DNA of 64,000 nucleotides from Xylaria sp. FL1777 (lineage: Eukaryota > Ascomycota > Sordariomycetes > Xylariales > Xylariaceae): the NCBI GenBank assembly GCA_022578965.1, contig MU400694.1:1-64000 (forward strand), given 5' to 3'. Made by a program: the position numbers and the translations under genes. This document shows, piece by piece, positions 34,662-46,700 of the stretch. A model generated the notes under the pieces. That model had not been told where the DNA came from. It ran no database searches and saw only the letters and a program-made list of their open reading frames with translations. Position 1 is the stretch's first letter. Every line of letters starts with the position of its first letter.

Positions 34662-35040
34662 GGGTTACGTAGCAATCCCAATTTGACCTACGGTAATGAA
34701 GGATAAGCCGGATTGCAGTGTAATAGAAAATGGAATGTCCGCAGCTAGCGAAGCAATTTGACTATGAGAAGGATCAGGGCTCAAGATAAGCTACCTTGGG
34801 GAAACAAAAAAAAAAAAAAAACTCTACGAATGAATGCCTTTAGTCTCTATTAAGCTCATGAGAGCCGAGAACTCGATAGCAACAACCCTTATTCACCATT
34901 TTAGCTATCAAGCTGCCGATGTTTCTACCTTCTACTTATCATCCAAGTACATCTCACGATATACTACTAAACATGATGGCCGTCCCGATTATAGTAAGAC
35001 GACAACTAGTAGTATATCAATTTCTATAAAAGAACATGGC
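34662..35040. other. Convergent 3' spacer with A16 tract
   Basis: Short spacer between convergent genes. It contains a run of 16 A at 34806-34821. Only chance ORFs. Confidence 0.4.
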
Positions 35041-36351
35041 TTATTTCCTCTCTGCTGTAGAGAGCTTATACGCTTCCCTCTGAAAACCTTCATGTAACTC
35101 CAATATTTTGGGATGCATTGGCGGCAGAATTTGGCAAAATGCAGCCCCGTAAATGCCGGTATCATGATCGATGAACCACTGAGCGCTTGGTACACCACCC
35201 CAGAACACTGTTCCTGGGCCGAAGCGCCCTTCCTGTGCCTCCTTCGCGACCAACCCGGCAAAACTCCACGTCTTTCTTATCGACGCCGGTATTCGCATGC
35301 CTAAAAATTGCGTGTGAACCGGAGAGCGAGCAATGTAGTCGTTAAGAGCATTTTCTTGTTGTTCATCCAGCTGCGGACGGAACAACTCGTCGAATGACTT
35401 TGGCTTCAGAAGTTTGGCATCTCTACGGGCGACCGCTGAGACAAAGGTAGCATATGCTCGAGGAGACGTGAAGAGACCAGCGCCGCCCAGGCAGTCCGTA
35501 CCGCCAAATAGAATGTCAAAGGTAGCAGCGTCAACAGCAGGTGGCTCGCCTTTGTCGTTTAGTGTGCTCATGTCGGCTATTCTGTCCTTCATGTTTTCCT
35601 TCGTCTTAGGATAGAAAGTAGAGTCCTCTGCGATCCCCAAGGGTTCCCAAATGCGCGCGCGCATAAAATCTTCTAGGCTGGTACCTGTGACAACTTCAAT
35701 AGCTTTCCCTGCCCAATCATGGCCTCCGCCATACGAGAAGCCCGTGCCCGGTGAGAATAGCAGCGGGAGCACTGACTTGTGCTCTACAGTAGGGCCAGTC
35801 CAAGGCTGTTCGCCGCGTGACGCGCGCCATTTTCCTAGGAGAGGACTAAGCCAGTCATATTCGTGGCCGCTAGTATGAGATAGAAGCATTCTCATAGTGA
35901 TGGGAGTCGAGTCAGGCTCGAGAATAGGGGTATTGTTCTCGTCATCGAAGCCGGTGATTATACCATGCGTTCCTATACTAGGTAACAACGGCTTAACGTC
36001 TTTATCCAAATCTAAAAGACCGTCCTCAACGCATTGTAAGACAGCTATAGATGTCATGAGCTTGGTCATTGATGCGACAGCGCATACTGTTGATTCGGTG
36101 AATGGGCGATTGACGCCTTCTTTGAGGCTCGCCCTGCCGAGGGATTTAGAGAATGTGATTTCGCCTATTTACTCAGCAGTTAGATTAATATCTTATGTTC
36201 GCGTAGCATCCATAAATGGCCGTGTCAATATGCAAAATGAGAAAAAGTTAGTAGAGCTGGCTTTACCATTGATGTCTCCCGCGACCAGCGACACCCCGGG
36301 GAGAAGTCCGGATGACACGGCTTCTTCGTATGCCTGAACAGTGGTAGTCAT
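35041..36351 (-). CDS. Class C beta-lactamase/LovD-like serine hydrolase or acyltransferase
   Basis: Two exons on the minus strand: 36351-36267 and 36164-35041, intron 102 bp (GTAAAG...CTAAC...AATAG); 402 residues. The start MTTTVQAYEEAVSSGLLPGV is typical of this family. Ser60-Met-Thr-Lys63 (ASMTK) is the SxxK nucleophile motif; its Ser lies upstream of any Met-started ORF, so the spliced start is required. LLSHTSG follows, then FSYGGGHDW with the catalytic-type Tyr at 173, and FWGG near the end replaces the KTG box. Family members include fungal transesterases such as LovD and various esterases. No polyketide synthase is nearby, so a secondary-metabolite role has no contextual support. No signal peptide is seen. 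Function beyond the fold is uncertain. Confidence 0.88.
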
Positions 36352-38803
36352 GATTGTAATTAGTATTACGATGTTGCTATTTGGGAAATCAACTTAATGA
36401 ACTGAATATTTCCGTCGCTGAAGAATAACTGGGCGTTATGCTGATTGAGACTTTCCAACACCTTTATAACACATCGTTACAACAGAGCCCTCCGCATTGA
36501 GACCCCTCACTTGCTGTTGGGACGCATTGCATTTCGGTGATAATATGGGGCTTATTAATTGTGCTTCATGATTAGTCAAACCGTTTGAAACTAAAGGAGC
36601 ACCTACGTATTGTTGGCATAAATAAAAGCTAGGAATGAGCTAATTCCATTTTTAGCTATTAGGTATCCTTCAATACACGCGGCGTTTATCTGGCATCGTT
36701 TTGTGCCACCCACAAGTTCGTTCGTTCTTGTAACAAGCCCAACGAGTAATATGATGATTGTAACGAGGTAGTCCTTCTCAGTTCCACGATGGGCGAATCT
36801 AGATTATGAAGTCTGTGGGGAAGTAGACTCTCTTCTACAAGGCGGCAATCCCAATGATCCCAATGCTAACAAGCATCATAATTAGGATATCACTAGCTAA
36901 TGCCGATCCCGAAATCTTGTCTTTCTTCGGTAAGAAAAGGGCGATGAGCTTTACCGGCTTGTTATCGCCATAGTCGGCGTAGCAAGTAAGTTTAAGGTCT
37001 TGCGAGGTAGCTCTAACACGTTAGTTTCTGGAATAATTGGAATAGGTACGTTCGAACATCACGTTACACTCATAGAGGTTTCAAGTTGATATGAATATGG
37101 CTGATCATAGCCACTGCCATGCAGCTGATCGGAAAGAAGAAATTTACGTCGCAAGGGAGCATGATGTTCTGTTATAAGCATGCCGGTGGCGTCTCTGATT
37201 GAACAAAGAAGGTATTTCTCGGAGTTAAGATCTTTCTCACGCTCAGATATGTATAGTTTGGGTACTGTTTACTAACTGATCCTGAGCAAGAACAACTAAA
37301 GCCACGGATAGGAGGTTGTAGATAATAAGACTCGTTGATATCTTGAGGTTCCAGTACCAGCATTGTAGGACTGGTATTAATTATGGAAGAGATAGAAGCG
37401 GAGTGTCTTCTATAAAGTATATAGTTCTCATAACATGGCAAAACAAAATAAGTGCAGCTTATTGAGGGGAAAGTCTTAAGGGTGAAGGACGAGTGAAGTC
37501 AGTTGCCTGAGAAATGGACTTACATAATCTCTATGGGTTGCTCTAGCGTCAGACCCCAAAGCAGCGTTATATGCAAGGCCCAAGTCCCTGGGAATCTCCC
37601 TTTAGGCTAATATCGAAGACCAAGGCGCTGGGACGAAAAGAGAGGCTCAACGGCATCTCGTGGCACATGTAGGAAATTGATTGATAATGCAACAATAAAA
37701 TCTCCACAGACGTAACAGTAGTCCGTCAAACCTATATTGGAGGTGTATTGCCGACGTCGTCGCTTGGGGACATCACCACTGCCGAGCTAGCGGTGACAAA
37801 GTAAGAATCCTGGTAAGCCACACGTGCGTCGTTCAAATCCTTGTCGTGGTCTCTACACTAAATGTAACGCATCCCTGATACGGATGAACAAGATGTGTCT
37901 ACTTATAATTACATACCCATTTACGTAGTATGCAAGATCCGGTGGAGCTTGGGTAGTATTCGTTGCACACCATCTGATCTCAGCATCACCTCTCTTGCCC
38001 AATCAAGCCGGCCTGTGCCTCATAATTGATTTCGCTAGCCGACGATATTTCTCATCTAATGGCCTTTCTGTTAGGTCGATATCCCGGGGATGTGCAGACT
38101 GTCTGATCCTTCGCTTGGCAAACACCACACAGCATATCGAGAGATCTTTTGTTTCTCGTCAGACTCTCGGCAGTGGAGCTTATGTCGGCGACGACAGCCA
38201 TTATTCCGCCTTGGCGTCTCCCCCATCCAGACTAAGCTATCCAACATGCCATCTCCATTGGTGTAAGAATGGTGACGAGGGTTGTTAGAAACGGGAAGCC
38301 TCGCCGACATGCAAGGGTCGAGAGGGATAAGTCGATAGTCATCGTATTACGTTCTTATAATTTCACAATTCGACCTCGTAACGACTGGTATCAGCACCGC
38401 TAGATGATGACCCCGGGGGTTGATTCTCTTCAAGAGAACACTAGCTACGTCCTTGGCATTTCTGGGGAATGGTGGGGAAGAGCTAGTTCAGTGCAAGGCG
38501 TTGCGAGGCCAGTCCCAGCTTGCGACCCCAAATTCTTGCTTAAAGTTAAGTTCGTATGCGGGGGTTCGGTAGCCGGGGTTCGTCCAGCCATAGAAAGGAC
38601 ATGGAGCGTAGAGGTGTATATAAGATGAGGAGGGCCATGTCTTCAACTGGGTGGAAATAAAATACCGTACGCTTCCTCCCAGTATCCGGCGTGTGGTTCC
38701 CTGAGAAGCCCCCACCCTGAACGACTGGGGATCAGTGTTCATTGAGGCAGGAAGCTTAATAGGAGAGTTCTTCATATCCCCTACTACGAGACAAGTGTAG
38801 AAG
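36352..38803. other. 2.4-kb gene-poor stretch
   Basis: No gene recognised. The ORFs at 37172-37441 and 38488-38988 (minus) and at 37995-38288 (plus, no ATG) lack features. A tRNA-like string near 37778-37855 was examined and rejected. The last 200 bp should be the transporter promoter. Confidence 0.4.
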
Positions 38804-40870
38804 ATGGTCGCTTTCAAATCCGCGGAGAAGGCCCAGACGGGCACGTCAGACCCTATTCTGACTCGTCTCGCCGACGAGGACAAGGTGCCGTGGTACCGGA
38901 AGCCAAATCTGAGGATGTTATATTTCCTTCTCTTCCCTACGTGCATGGGCATCGAGTTAACCTCCGGCTTTGACTCGCAACTCATCAATGCTCTTCAGAT
39001 TGTGCCTTCATGGGTTACCTGTGAGTTTCCATGTCACCTTGTTCGACACGCATAGCTAGGTTGCTCGGTATTAGTATCGACGTAGACTAGAAGGCTGACT
39101 TTGATGGGATACAGATTTCGATAATCCCCAAGGTTCCATCAAGGGTATCATCGCGGCTTCATACTCACTAGGTGCCATTCTATCTTTACCTTTTGTAGGT
39201 ATTGTAAACGACAAGTTTGGTCGACGTTGGTCTATCTTCGGCGGTTCTGTGATCATGGTGATTGGTGCCCTTATTCAAGGTCTTTCAGTTCATGGTAAGT
39301 CTCTATCAGACTAGGGGATGGACTCGTGGTATTAGCAATACTACCTTCTGCCGATGGAATCTTGGAATCAAATAACTTACGAACATGATGCCCCAGTTGC
39401 TCAATATATCATCGCACGTCTCATATTGGGTTTCGGTATACCCGTCTGTATCGTCTCGGCTTCATCTCTCATCGGCGAACTATCATATCCGAAAGAACGC
39501 CCAGTTTTGACCTCACTCTTCAATGTCTCATACTTCATCGGGCAACTACTGGCTGCAGGAATCACCTTTGGCACCAACAACATAATGAACAATTACGGCT
39601 GGCGCATTCCTTCGTGGTTGCAGATGGTCCCGTCGCTCTTTCAAATAGCCTTCATCTTCTTGGTTCCAGAATCACCTCGATGGCTTATCACTCAAGAGCG
39701 ACATGAGGAGGCGTACAACATTCTCGCTAAGTATCATGCAGAAGGAGATCGCGAGTCCGAGTTTGTAAAGGCAGAGTTTGCCCAGATGCAGACGACTATC
39801 ACCATTGAGTTAGAGCATTCTAAGAAATCTATGGCGGACCTCGTTCGTACAAGCGGTAACCGGCGCCGTTTACTTATCAGCACTATGTTGGGATTGTTTA
39901 CTCAGTGGTCCGGCAACACACGTACGTTTAGCCGAGTGATTTGATACTTATTTAAAACTGGGAGACTAACCTTTTATTTTCGTTTCAGTAATCTCGTACT
40001 ACCTGGGCGATATTCTCGAGGCTATTGGACAAACAGATTCTGTGTTCAAGCAAAAGATCAACGTGGCTGTAAGCACCCGTCTCCTTTCGTTTTTGATGCA
40101 ATGAAGGTTTGCTCTTGTCAAGCTTTGCTGACTATTCAACGTTCGAAGATCGCTGCATGGGGCTTGGTGTCTGGAACGATTGCATCTCTTCTAGTCAAGC
40201 GGTTCCGACGTCGTGTGATGTATCTGGCTTGTACGTGCAGCTTGCTCGTCGTATACATCAGCTGGACGATCAGCATGAAATATGCCATCGACGGCAAGAA
40301 CTCCGGTAATTTGAATACAGGCGCCGGTGGCGCCGTTCTGTTCTTCATCTTCGCCTACAGTCCATGTTATAACTTGGGTTATAACGCCCTCACGTACAGT
40401 AAGCGTGCCTAACTTTTAGTCCTTTGATTATGTGCTGACAACGGGGTCCCCAACAGCCTATATGGTTGAGATCTGGCCGTACGCACAGCGTTCTCGCGGT
40501 ATCGCCTACTTCCAGCTATGGGGTCGACTAGCCGGCTTCTTCACCACCTTCGTCAATCCCATCGGGCTCCAAAACGCTTCCTGGCGCTACCTCATCTCAT
40601 ATGTCGTATTCCTGGCTTACGAGATTACATTCGTATACTTCTGTTTCCCCGAGACATGGGGTCGGACGATTGAAGAATTAACATTTTGTGAGTTTACACA
40701 TCAATCGTGAAGCCCGCGTAACTCTAGCTAACCCGTGTTTCCTTTTCCCTATAACAGTGTTCGAAGACAAGGCATTCGCCGATGAGGCCGTCCACGCCGT
40801 TGAGAAGGCTGTAGGGATCAATGGTCAAGCTGGGCGGGACGAGACGATTGAAGTTCGGAAAGAGATGTGA
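38804..40870 (+). CDS. MFS sugar porter (hexose/disaccharide transporter)
   Basis: Seven exons: 38804-39020, 39115-39294, 39397-39921, 39989-40068, 40149-40398, 40457-40687, 40758-40870; phases agree throughout and give 531 residues, normal for a 12-TM sugar porter. Family motifs: GFDSQLINALQ in TM1, GIVNDKFGRRW after TM2, ARLILGFGIP, the PESPRWL motif at the end of TM6, the TM7-8 region starting TQWSGNTLISYYLG, and PETWGRTIEEL after TM12. The motifs resemble the lactose/hexose-permease group of fungal porters. Six introns of 58-102 bp. The next gene on the same strand is guanine deaminase 300 bp away, but the sequence gives no reason to see a purine transporter here. Confidence 0.92.
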
Positions 40871-41170
40871 TGGGAATGAGACAACGGCATTTGGTGTGAA
40901 TTAATTCAACCTTGCCTCCTTCAGAATATAATATTTCGTCATTCGTAACTCCGTAGGGGGCATAAATACCGTTCTGAATCTCCATATCAATTCAGCGAAG
41001 ATTACCTCTGGATTAGACGGCCAGGGGTATCTCTCTTCTAGAGCTGACAGCTGTTCTGCGACTTACGACAGCTGGCTCAGATTGTGCATATATACCAATG
41101 CTCCATACCTACCTCTCTAGAGAATGAGGGGAATGCCTGTATAATCAATCTATCGACAAACAGTCTGGTG

Positions 41171-42653
41171 ATGGCTCAACACCTCGTCTTCCACGGCACG
41201 CTCATTCACTGCCTTAGCGTCCAGCAGGTGCAGATAATAGAGAATGGCTTGATAATAATCACACCGGACGGCATCATCTCTAGTTTAGTGAAGTCGGTCG
41301 AAAAGGAGTCAGTCTGGCAACACTTGACTACAATCGGACTGTCCAAGCCCGAATGCGATGTTCACTTCCTTGAGCGAGGGCAATTCCTCATCCCAGGTTT
41401 TGTGGATACACATAACCATGCGCCTCAATGGGCACAACGCGGTATTGGCCAGGGTATGCATATTTTGGATTGGTTGAACAAACACACATTTCGGAACGAG
41501 GCTCGCTTCTCTGATCCGGAATATGCGCGACGTATCTATGCCAGTTGTGTCGACGGTTTTCTCCAGCAGGGCATAACGACGGCTTCTTACTACGGATCCA
41601 TGCATGCCGAGGCCACCAATATTCTGGGTGATCTCTGTCTCGAGAAGGGCCAACGCGCATTCGTAGGCAAATGCAATATGAATCGCGACGCGCCCGACTA
41701 CTATCGGGACGCAACAGTCGCATCCTCGCTAAGCGAAACGCAGCAGTGTATGGCGCATATGAGAAAGATTGACCCAGAAGGCAGGCTTATCAAGTACGTG
41801 CTCACCCCTCGCTTCGCCATCACTTGCGAGGACGACTTGCTTGCTGGACTAGGAGAGATCGCCAAGTCCAATCCAGAGCTCCCAATTCAGACGCACTTCA
41901 ACGAAGCCGAGCAGGAGATGTCGTTTACGAAGAAGCTATTTCCGACATTCGAGAACGAAGTTGACCTTTACAACCATTTCGGCTTGCTCACTAGGCGCTC
42001 CATCTTGGCCCATTGCTGCTACGTATCAGAGTACGAGCTAGAGCGCCTCAAGGATCTCGAGTGTGGTGTCGCGCACTGCCCTATCTCTAATATGACCGTC
42101 GGCGGTGGCTTCATGGCTGCCCCCGTGCGTGAATTCCTCCGGCGAGACATCAAGGTAGGTCTTGGAACGGACAGCGGGGGCGGGTTCTCGAGTAGCATCT
42201 TGGACGCTATGCGACAGGCCCTCGTGGCTTCGAATGCCAGGGAGGTGATGAGCCAAGGAAAGGACAAAGGGCTATCAATCAATGAAGTGTTCTATCTGGC
42301 GACGCTTGGCGGAGCTCGGGTCTGCTGTCTGAACGAGAAGATCGGCAACTTTGCTGTCGGAAAGGAGTTCGACGCGTTGTTGATCGACTCGGAGAGCCCA
42401 AGGCCGGGGATTAGTATGTGCCCACTGGAGTCATTTTCTTCCCTTTCTAGTTACCTGATGACTCCCAACATGTCTCGGGAGCATGCATCAGGGGTATAAT
42501 ATTTACGCAAAAGAGTAATTGCTGACTCCAGCGAACATAGTGACCATGATTGACGAAGATGATACCATGGATATCATCTTCGAGAAATTCATCATGACGG
42601 GCGATGACCGCAACATTAGAGAAGTATTTGTCCACGGGCGCAAGGTTAAATAG
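41171..42653 (+). CDS. GUD1: Guanine deaminase
   Basis: Deaminates guanine to xanthine in purine salvage and catabolism. Two exons, 41171-42413 and 42532-42653, with a 118-bp intron (GTATGT...CTGACTCCAG) in phase 1; 454 residues. The frame runs open into the intron, so the true C-terminus (NIVTMIDEDDTMDIIFEKF, then REVFVHGRKV) appears only after splicing. Zinc and substrate motifs: PGFVDTHNHAPQW with His81 and His83, THFNEAEQE, ILAHCCYVS, CPISN and GLGTDSGGG. MAQHLVFHGTLIHC is a typical start. An upstream in-frame ATG exists at 41084 but gives an atypical extension, so 41171 is preferred. Convincing, complete enzyme. Confidence 0.94.
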
Positions 42654-43793
42654 TACTCAAAGACAGATATAACACCCCGTGTTAATGTAGGTAGATTTAC
42701 TAAGTGCAGACAGGAGGCACCCCCTCGGCACACTGCCTTCACACCTAGTGAGGTCAACAATCATGCATTAAAGCGCTAATCTCGGGGTTGTCCTGGGAAC
42801 GACTAGTCTTCAGTACAGTCCCGAAGGCGACTAGTGCTTGCGTGTAAGATGTCGTAGCTGGTCCTACGCAGTAGTGCCGAGTTGAAGCTTCTATGTTTTA
42901 TTTGACAACTCGAAGCGAAGCGAGGTCGAGTCAGTCACCTCATGCCATGCAGATTGCCGTCATAGTAACCTTGGACTTCAAAAGAAACAGGCGGGTGTGT
43001 TGACTTATTCTGCTTGTCGATGTCCTCAGCAACGTAATGTGAGCATGGTGTTAAGCGCAGGCTCGCTTATAGCAAGCTTCTCTATGCCGCCTGGCAAAGA
43101 GCGCGCATTACAGCATCGCCCGCTTTGGTTCGGCATCTTGTTTTGGAAACATGACTGGCGCGTTATTTTAATGTAAATATACTGTAGAGAGAAAGCTTCT
43201 GTACTGTATTCCTGAGCTCAGCAGCAGCAAACTTAGCGGTGGAATCAGAGGGCGCGGCAGCACATGGCCCCGCTATCAAATCTCCACGTAGGTACCTAAA
43301 CTAGGTACTTAAGTAAGCACACTGAGGATACCTAGGTACTTATTTGTAGGTTCTTAAAGCGCTAATGATGGTTTCTACTGCCATACGTCGAGTTAGATTG
43401 CCCTAATCAACCTTCATCAACAGAGCCATTAAGAAATGATAAACCATTTCGCTTCGCTTCAAAGATGGGTATCATTACTATTTGTTACCTTATGAGTTTA
43501 TGTAATCCTTCTCGGCTGCGGGGGCCTGGGAGTATGCGGTCATGTGCCCTATAATAGAATCAATCAATCATGCCTGCGCCAATCAGTAGCCTATAGGATA
43601 TGGATGGCTTAGACTCGCGAGAGGCGGCTGTCTATTTATCTAGCAATGACTGTGTACACCTGTTTCCTAGGTTTCCTACCAATACAGCATCAACAGTGCC
43701 TGTCCTCGGCGTATTGCATCTTTGTTTTTGTCTCTCGGCTTCACTTCCGCGCCTGATTCAACTGGCAGCTAGATAGACAGGGCTGTTTAAGCC
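42654..43793. other. Intergenic, no gene seen
   Basis: Includes a CTAGGTACTTAAG/TACCTAGGTA patch near 43290-43340. The last few hundred bases should contain the promoter of the NLR gene. No ORF of interest. Confidence 0.4.
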
Positions 43794-46700
43794 ATGACCC
43801 GTCCGTTGGGCTGGGTAACAGCTTGCGTCGCAGTGCTCGCGTCCCTCTTCTTCCTGTATCCTCTTGCGGCCAGGATCCGGCGTCGCAACCAAGGAACCCG
43901 ACCTGATGGCATCCAGATCATATCCGACCCGGTCAATGCCAAATTCCAGTAAGACAGTCCCACCTATGCGGAAGTGTGTGGCCAAGCTAAGACGGACAGG
44001 GTTGTCGCCGTTCACGGCTTAGGTGCTCATCCCGAGCACACATGGACCTGCGACGTAGGAGCAGGCAAGATCCATCTGCTTCGAGACCTCCTTGCAGAAA
44101 GCTTCCCCGAGGCGAGAATCCTGAGCTTCGCCCATAACTCTGACTGGCTGATTAACGCGCCAATCAAAACTGCTCAAGAGATTGGCGAAAGACTACTCGA
44201 TCAGCTCGTGAAGGATGGAAAGAATCGCAGACAGGTTAGCACTGCTGCACCAGTCAAATTGGCATTGCTAACATACAAGCTAGCGCCTGCGAATAGTCTT
44301 CATCGGACATAGCTTCGGTGGAATTATCATCAAACAGGTCGGCTGACAAACATTGGTGTATGACCACTGGATGGCTAACCCCGATTCACAGGCCCTTTGC
44401 AGGTCGGCGAAGGCCGAGCAAATTATTCGGGATACGTCTGGCATTTTATTTCTTGGAACGCCGCATCAAGGCTCGCCGCTGTCCGTTTTTGGTTCTGTCA
44501 TAGCGTGGGCCACCGGCTTCCTTGGTTCCAGTACTGGCCTCCTGTTTACTTTACAGCATCACTCAAGTCAGCTGAGTGACCTGGACTCGCGATTTGACGA
44601 TGTTCGCAAAAGCCTAAAAGATGCAAAAATCTACTCTATTTACGAGACGATGCCTTCGTATGCATTCGGATGGCTATCACTTGGACTTGTAAGATTAATC
44701 CTTTCCCTATATCAGCATCTGTAACCAATTTTCAAAGATTGTCAGTCGAAACTCAGCCAAGGGGCCGGCGGATGAGACTACCGGTGTCAACACTGACCAC
44801 TCGGGACTCAACAAGTGTCCTGGGGAATCAAGCGAGCTATACGAAGCCATCTCTAGGGTAGTTAAAGACGTGCGGCAACGTCCTTCTCTACTCGAACGCG
44901 GTGATAGGCAGATTCGTGATAGCTACACTGAAAAAAAGCTGAGCATTGAACGGCTTTCAGGACATACATTGCCGATGAACCAGTGCTATATCAACCTTTC
45001 TATCGTGCAGCAGAATATGCGGCCGGATCGAGTTGCTGATGAATTTGGATTGCCGAACTTTCGTGTTTCACTTCTTGAGAAACTCAACATCGAGGAACCC
45101 GATAGAGATCTACATGTTAATCTTTCTAGTCTGTTTGAACCCCGTAGGATTCGCAATGAAGTGGATGGACGACCGCGAAGGATCTTGATCCGGGGCCGTC
45201 CCGGCGTCGGTAAAACCACTTTATGCAAAAAGATTGTTCATGATTTCATTCACTGTCAGCAGTGGAGCAATTACTTCACACGCCTGATTTGGATACCTTT
45301 ACGGAACTTACAAGGACGTCAAGAAAGATACAAAATTACAGATCTCCTTCACGATGAATACTTCCCTCAATATAAGGACCCAGAGCCAATTCTCGACGAA
45401 CTATATGAGGAGTGTAAGAAGCCCGATGCTGGAGGCACTCTGTTCCTTCTGGACGGATTAGACGAAATTTGGCAGCATCAATCGCCTGGTAATTCTAAAA
45501 TTCTCCAGGAATTACTCGACCAACCTAATGTCATCGTCACATCTCGGCCGTCCGTTCAGCTTCTGACACTTTTTAAACCCTTTGATCTTGAGCTAGAGAC
45601 AATCGGATTCTATTCGAACCAGGTTAGAGAATATGTTCAACAAGCGACGGGAGCAAATACAAACACGAATGTTATAGAAGGGGCGGGAAAATCTCGACAG
45701 ATTTTGGACTTCCTTGACCAACATCCGCTTATAGGAGACCTTGTTCGCATACCCATTCAACTTGATGCATTATGCTTTGCCTGGGACGACCTTTCTGGTG
45801 AAGAACCCCAGACTATGACCAACCTTTACCAAGCTATTGAGGCGGGGTTATGGATAAAGGACGCTCACCGTCTAGGAAGAACTTCGAGCAACCACCTTCT
45901 CCCGGCGGAACTTGAGGGACTCATTAAGGATGAAGTTATTCTCCTTGAGAAGCTAGCTTTCGCTGGGCTATACAATGATCTCACAGTCTTCGATGCCAAA
46001 ATACTCCATACATTGTCTGAGTACCTTGCCATGCCAGTGGGGAAAACCATTGATCAAACGCTGCGAAGTCTTTCGTTTCTTCGTTCATCTGACGTTTCTT
46101 CGAGCGACGCGAGCCGGCGTTACTATTTTCTCCATTTAACTCTTCAAGAGTACTTTGCGGCACGGCATCTCACACGGATGTGGGTTGGTGGAACTCATTT
46201 TGAGCTACCTAACGCTAAGAGAGAGAGAGAATACCCGGACGCTTTCTTACGCCGCTATAAGTACTTAGAAAAGTTTGACATTGTCTGGCGGTTTATGGCT
46301 GGATTACTATCCTCGAACACTGATCATCAAATTCATTACTTTCAGATCATTCAGGCACAGCCGTTGGACTTGCTAGGGCCCGCCCATCATCGACTTCTCA
46401 TGCGTTGCTTGTTTGAGATACCTCCATCAGATGACATGCTAAGAAAACAATTTGAATCACAATTATTAGCATGGTCAGCCTTTGAATACAGTTTGCCGGA
46501 ACAATATTTACGAGATGATCCATGCAAGGGTTTCCTTGCTACCGAGATAGAGTTCCCGATAGGTCTCCTTTTAAAACTCTTACAAGAGGGCGAAGACGAG
46601 TTGAGGATCCATTTAGTACGATCAATCAATCCACGGCGCATACTTCCTACTGAAATTGTACAACTAGCCGTCTCGTGGCTCAAAAATTCTCCAAATCAGG

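Noticed and set aside
37778..37855. tRNA-like string with a GTTCAAATCC-like T-loop and ACCAC/GTGGT ends
   Set aside because: T-stem has two mismatches and no D-stem forms; not a tRNA by eye.
38488..38988. 166-codon minus-strand ORF before the transporter
   Set aside because: Overlaps the transporter promoter and first exon; no family features.
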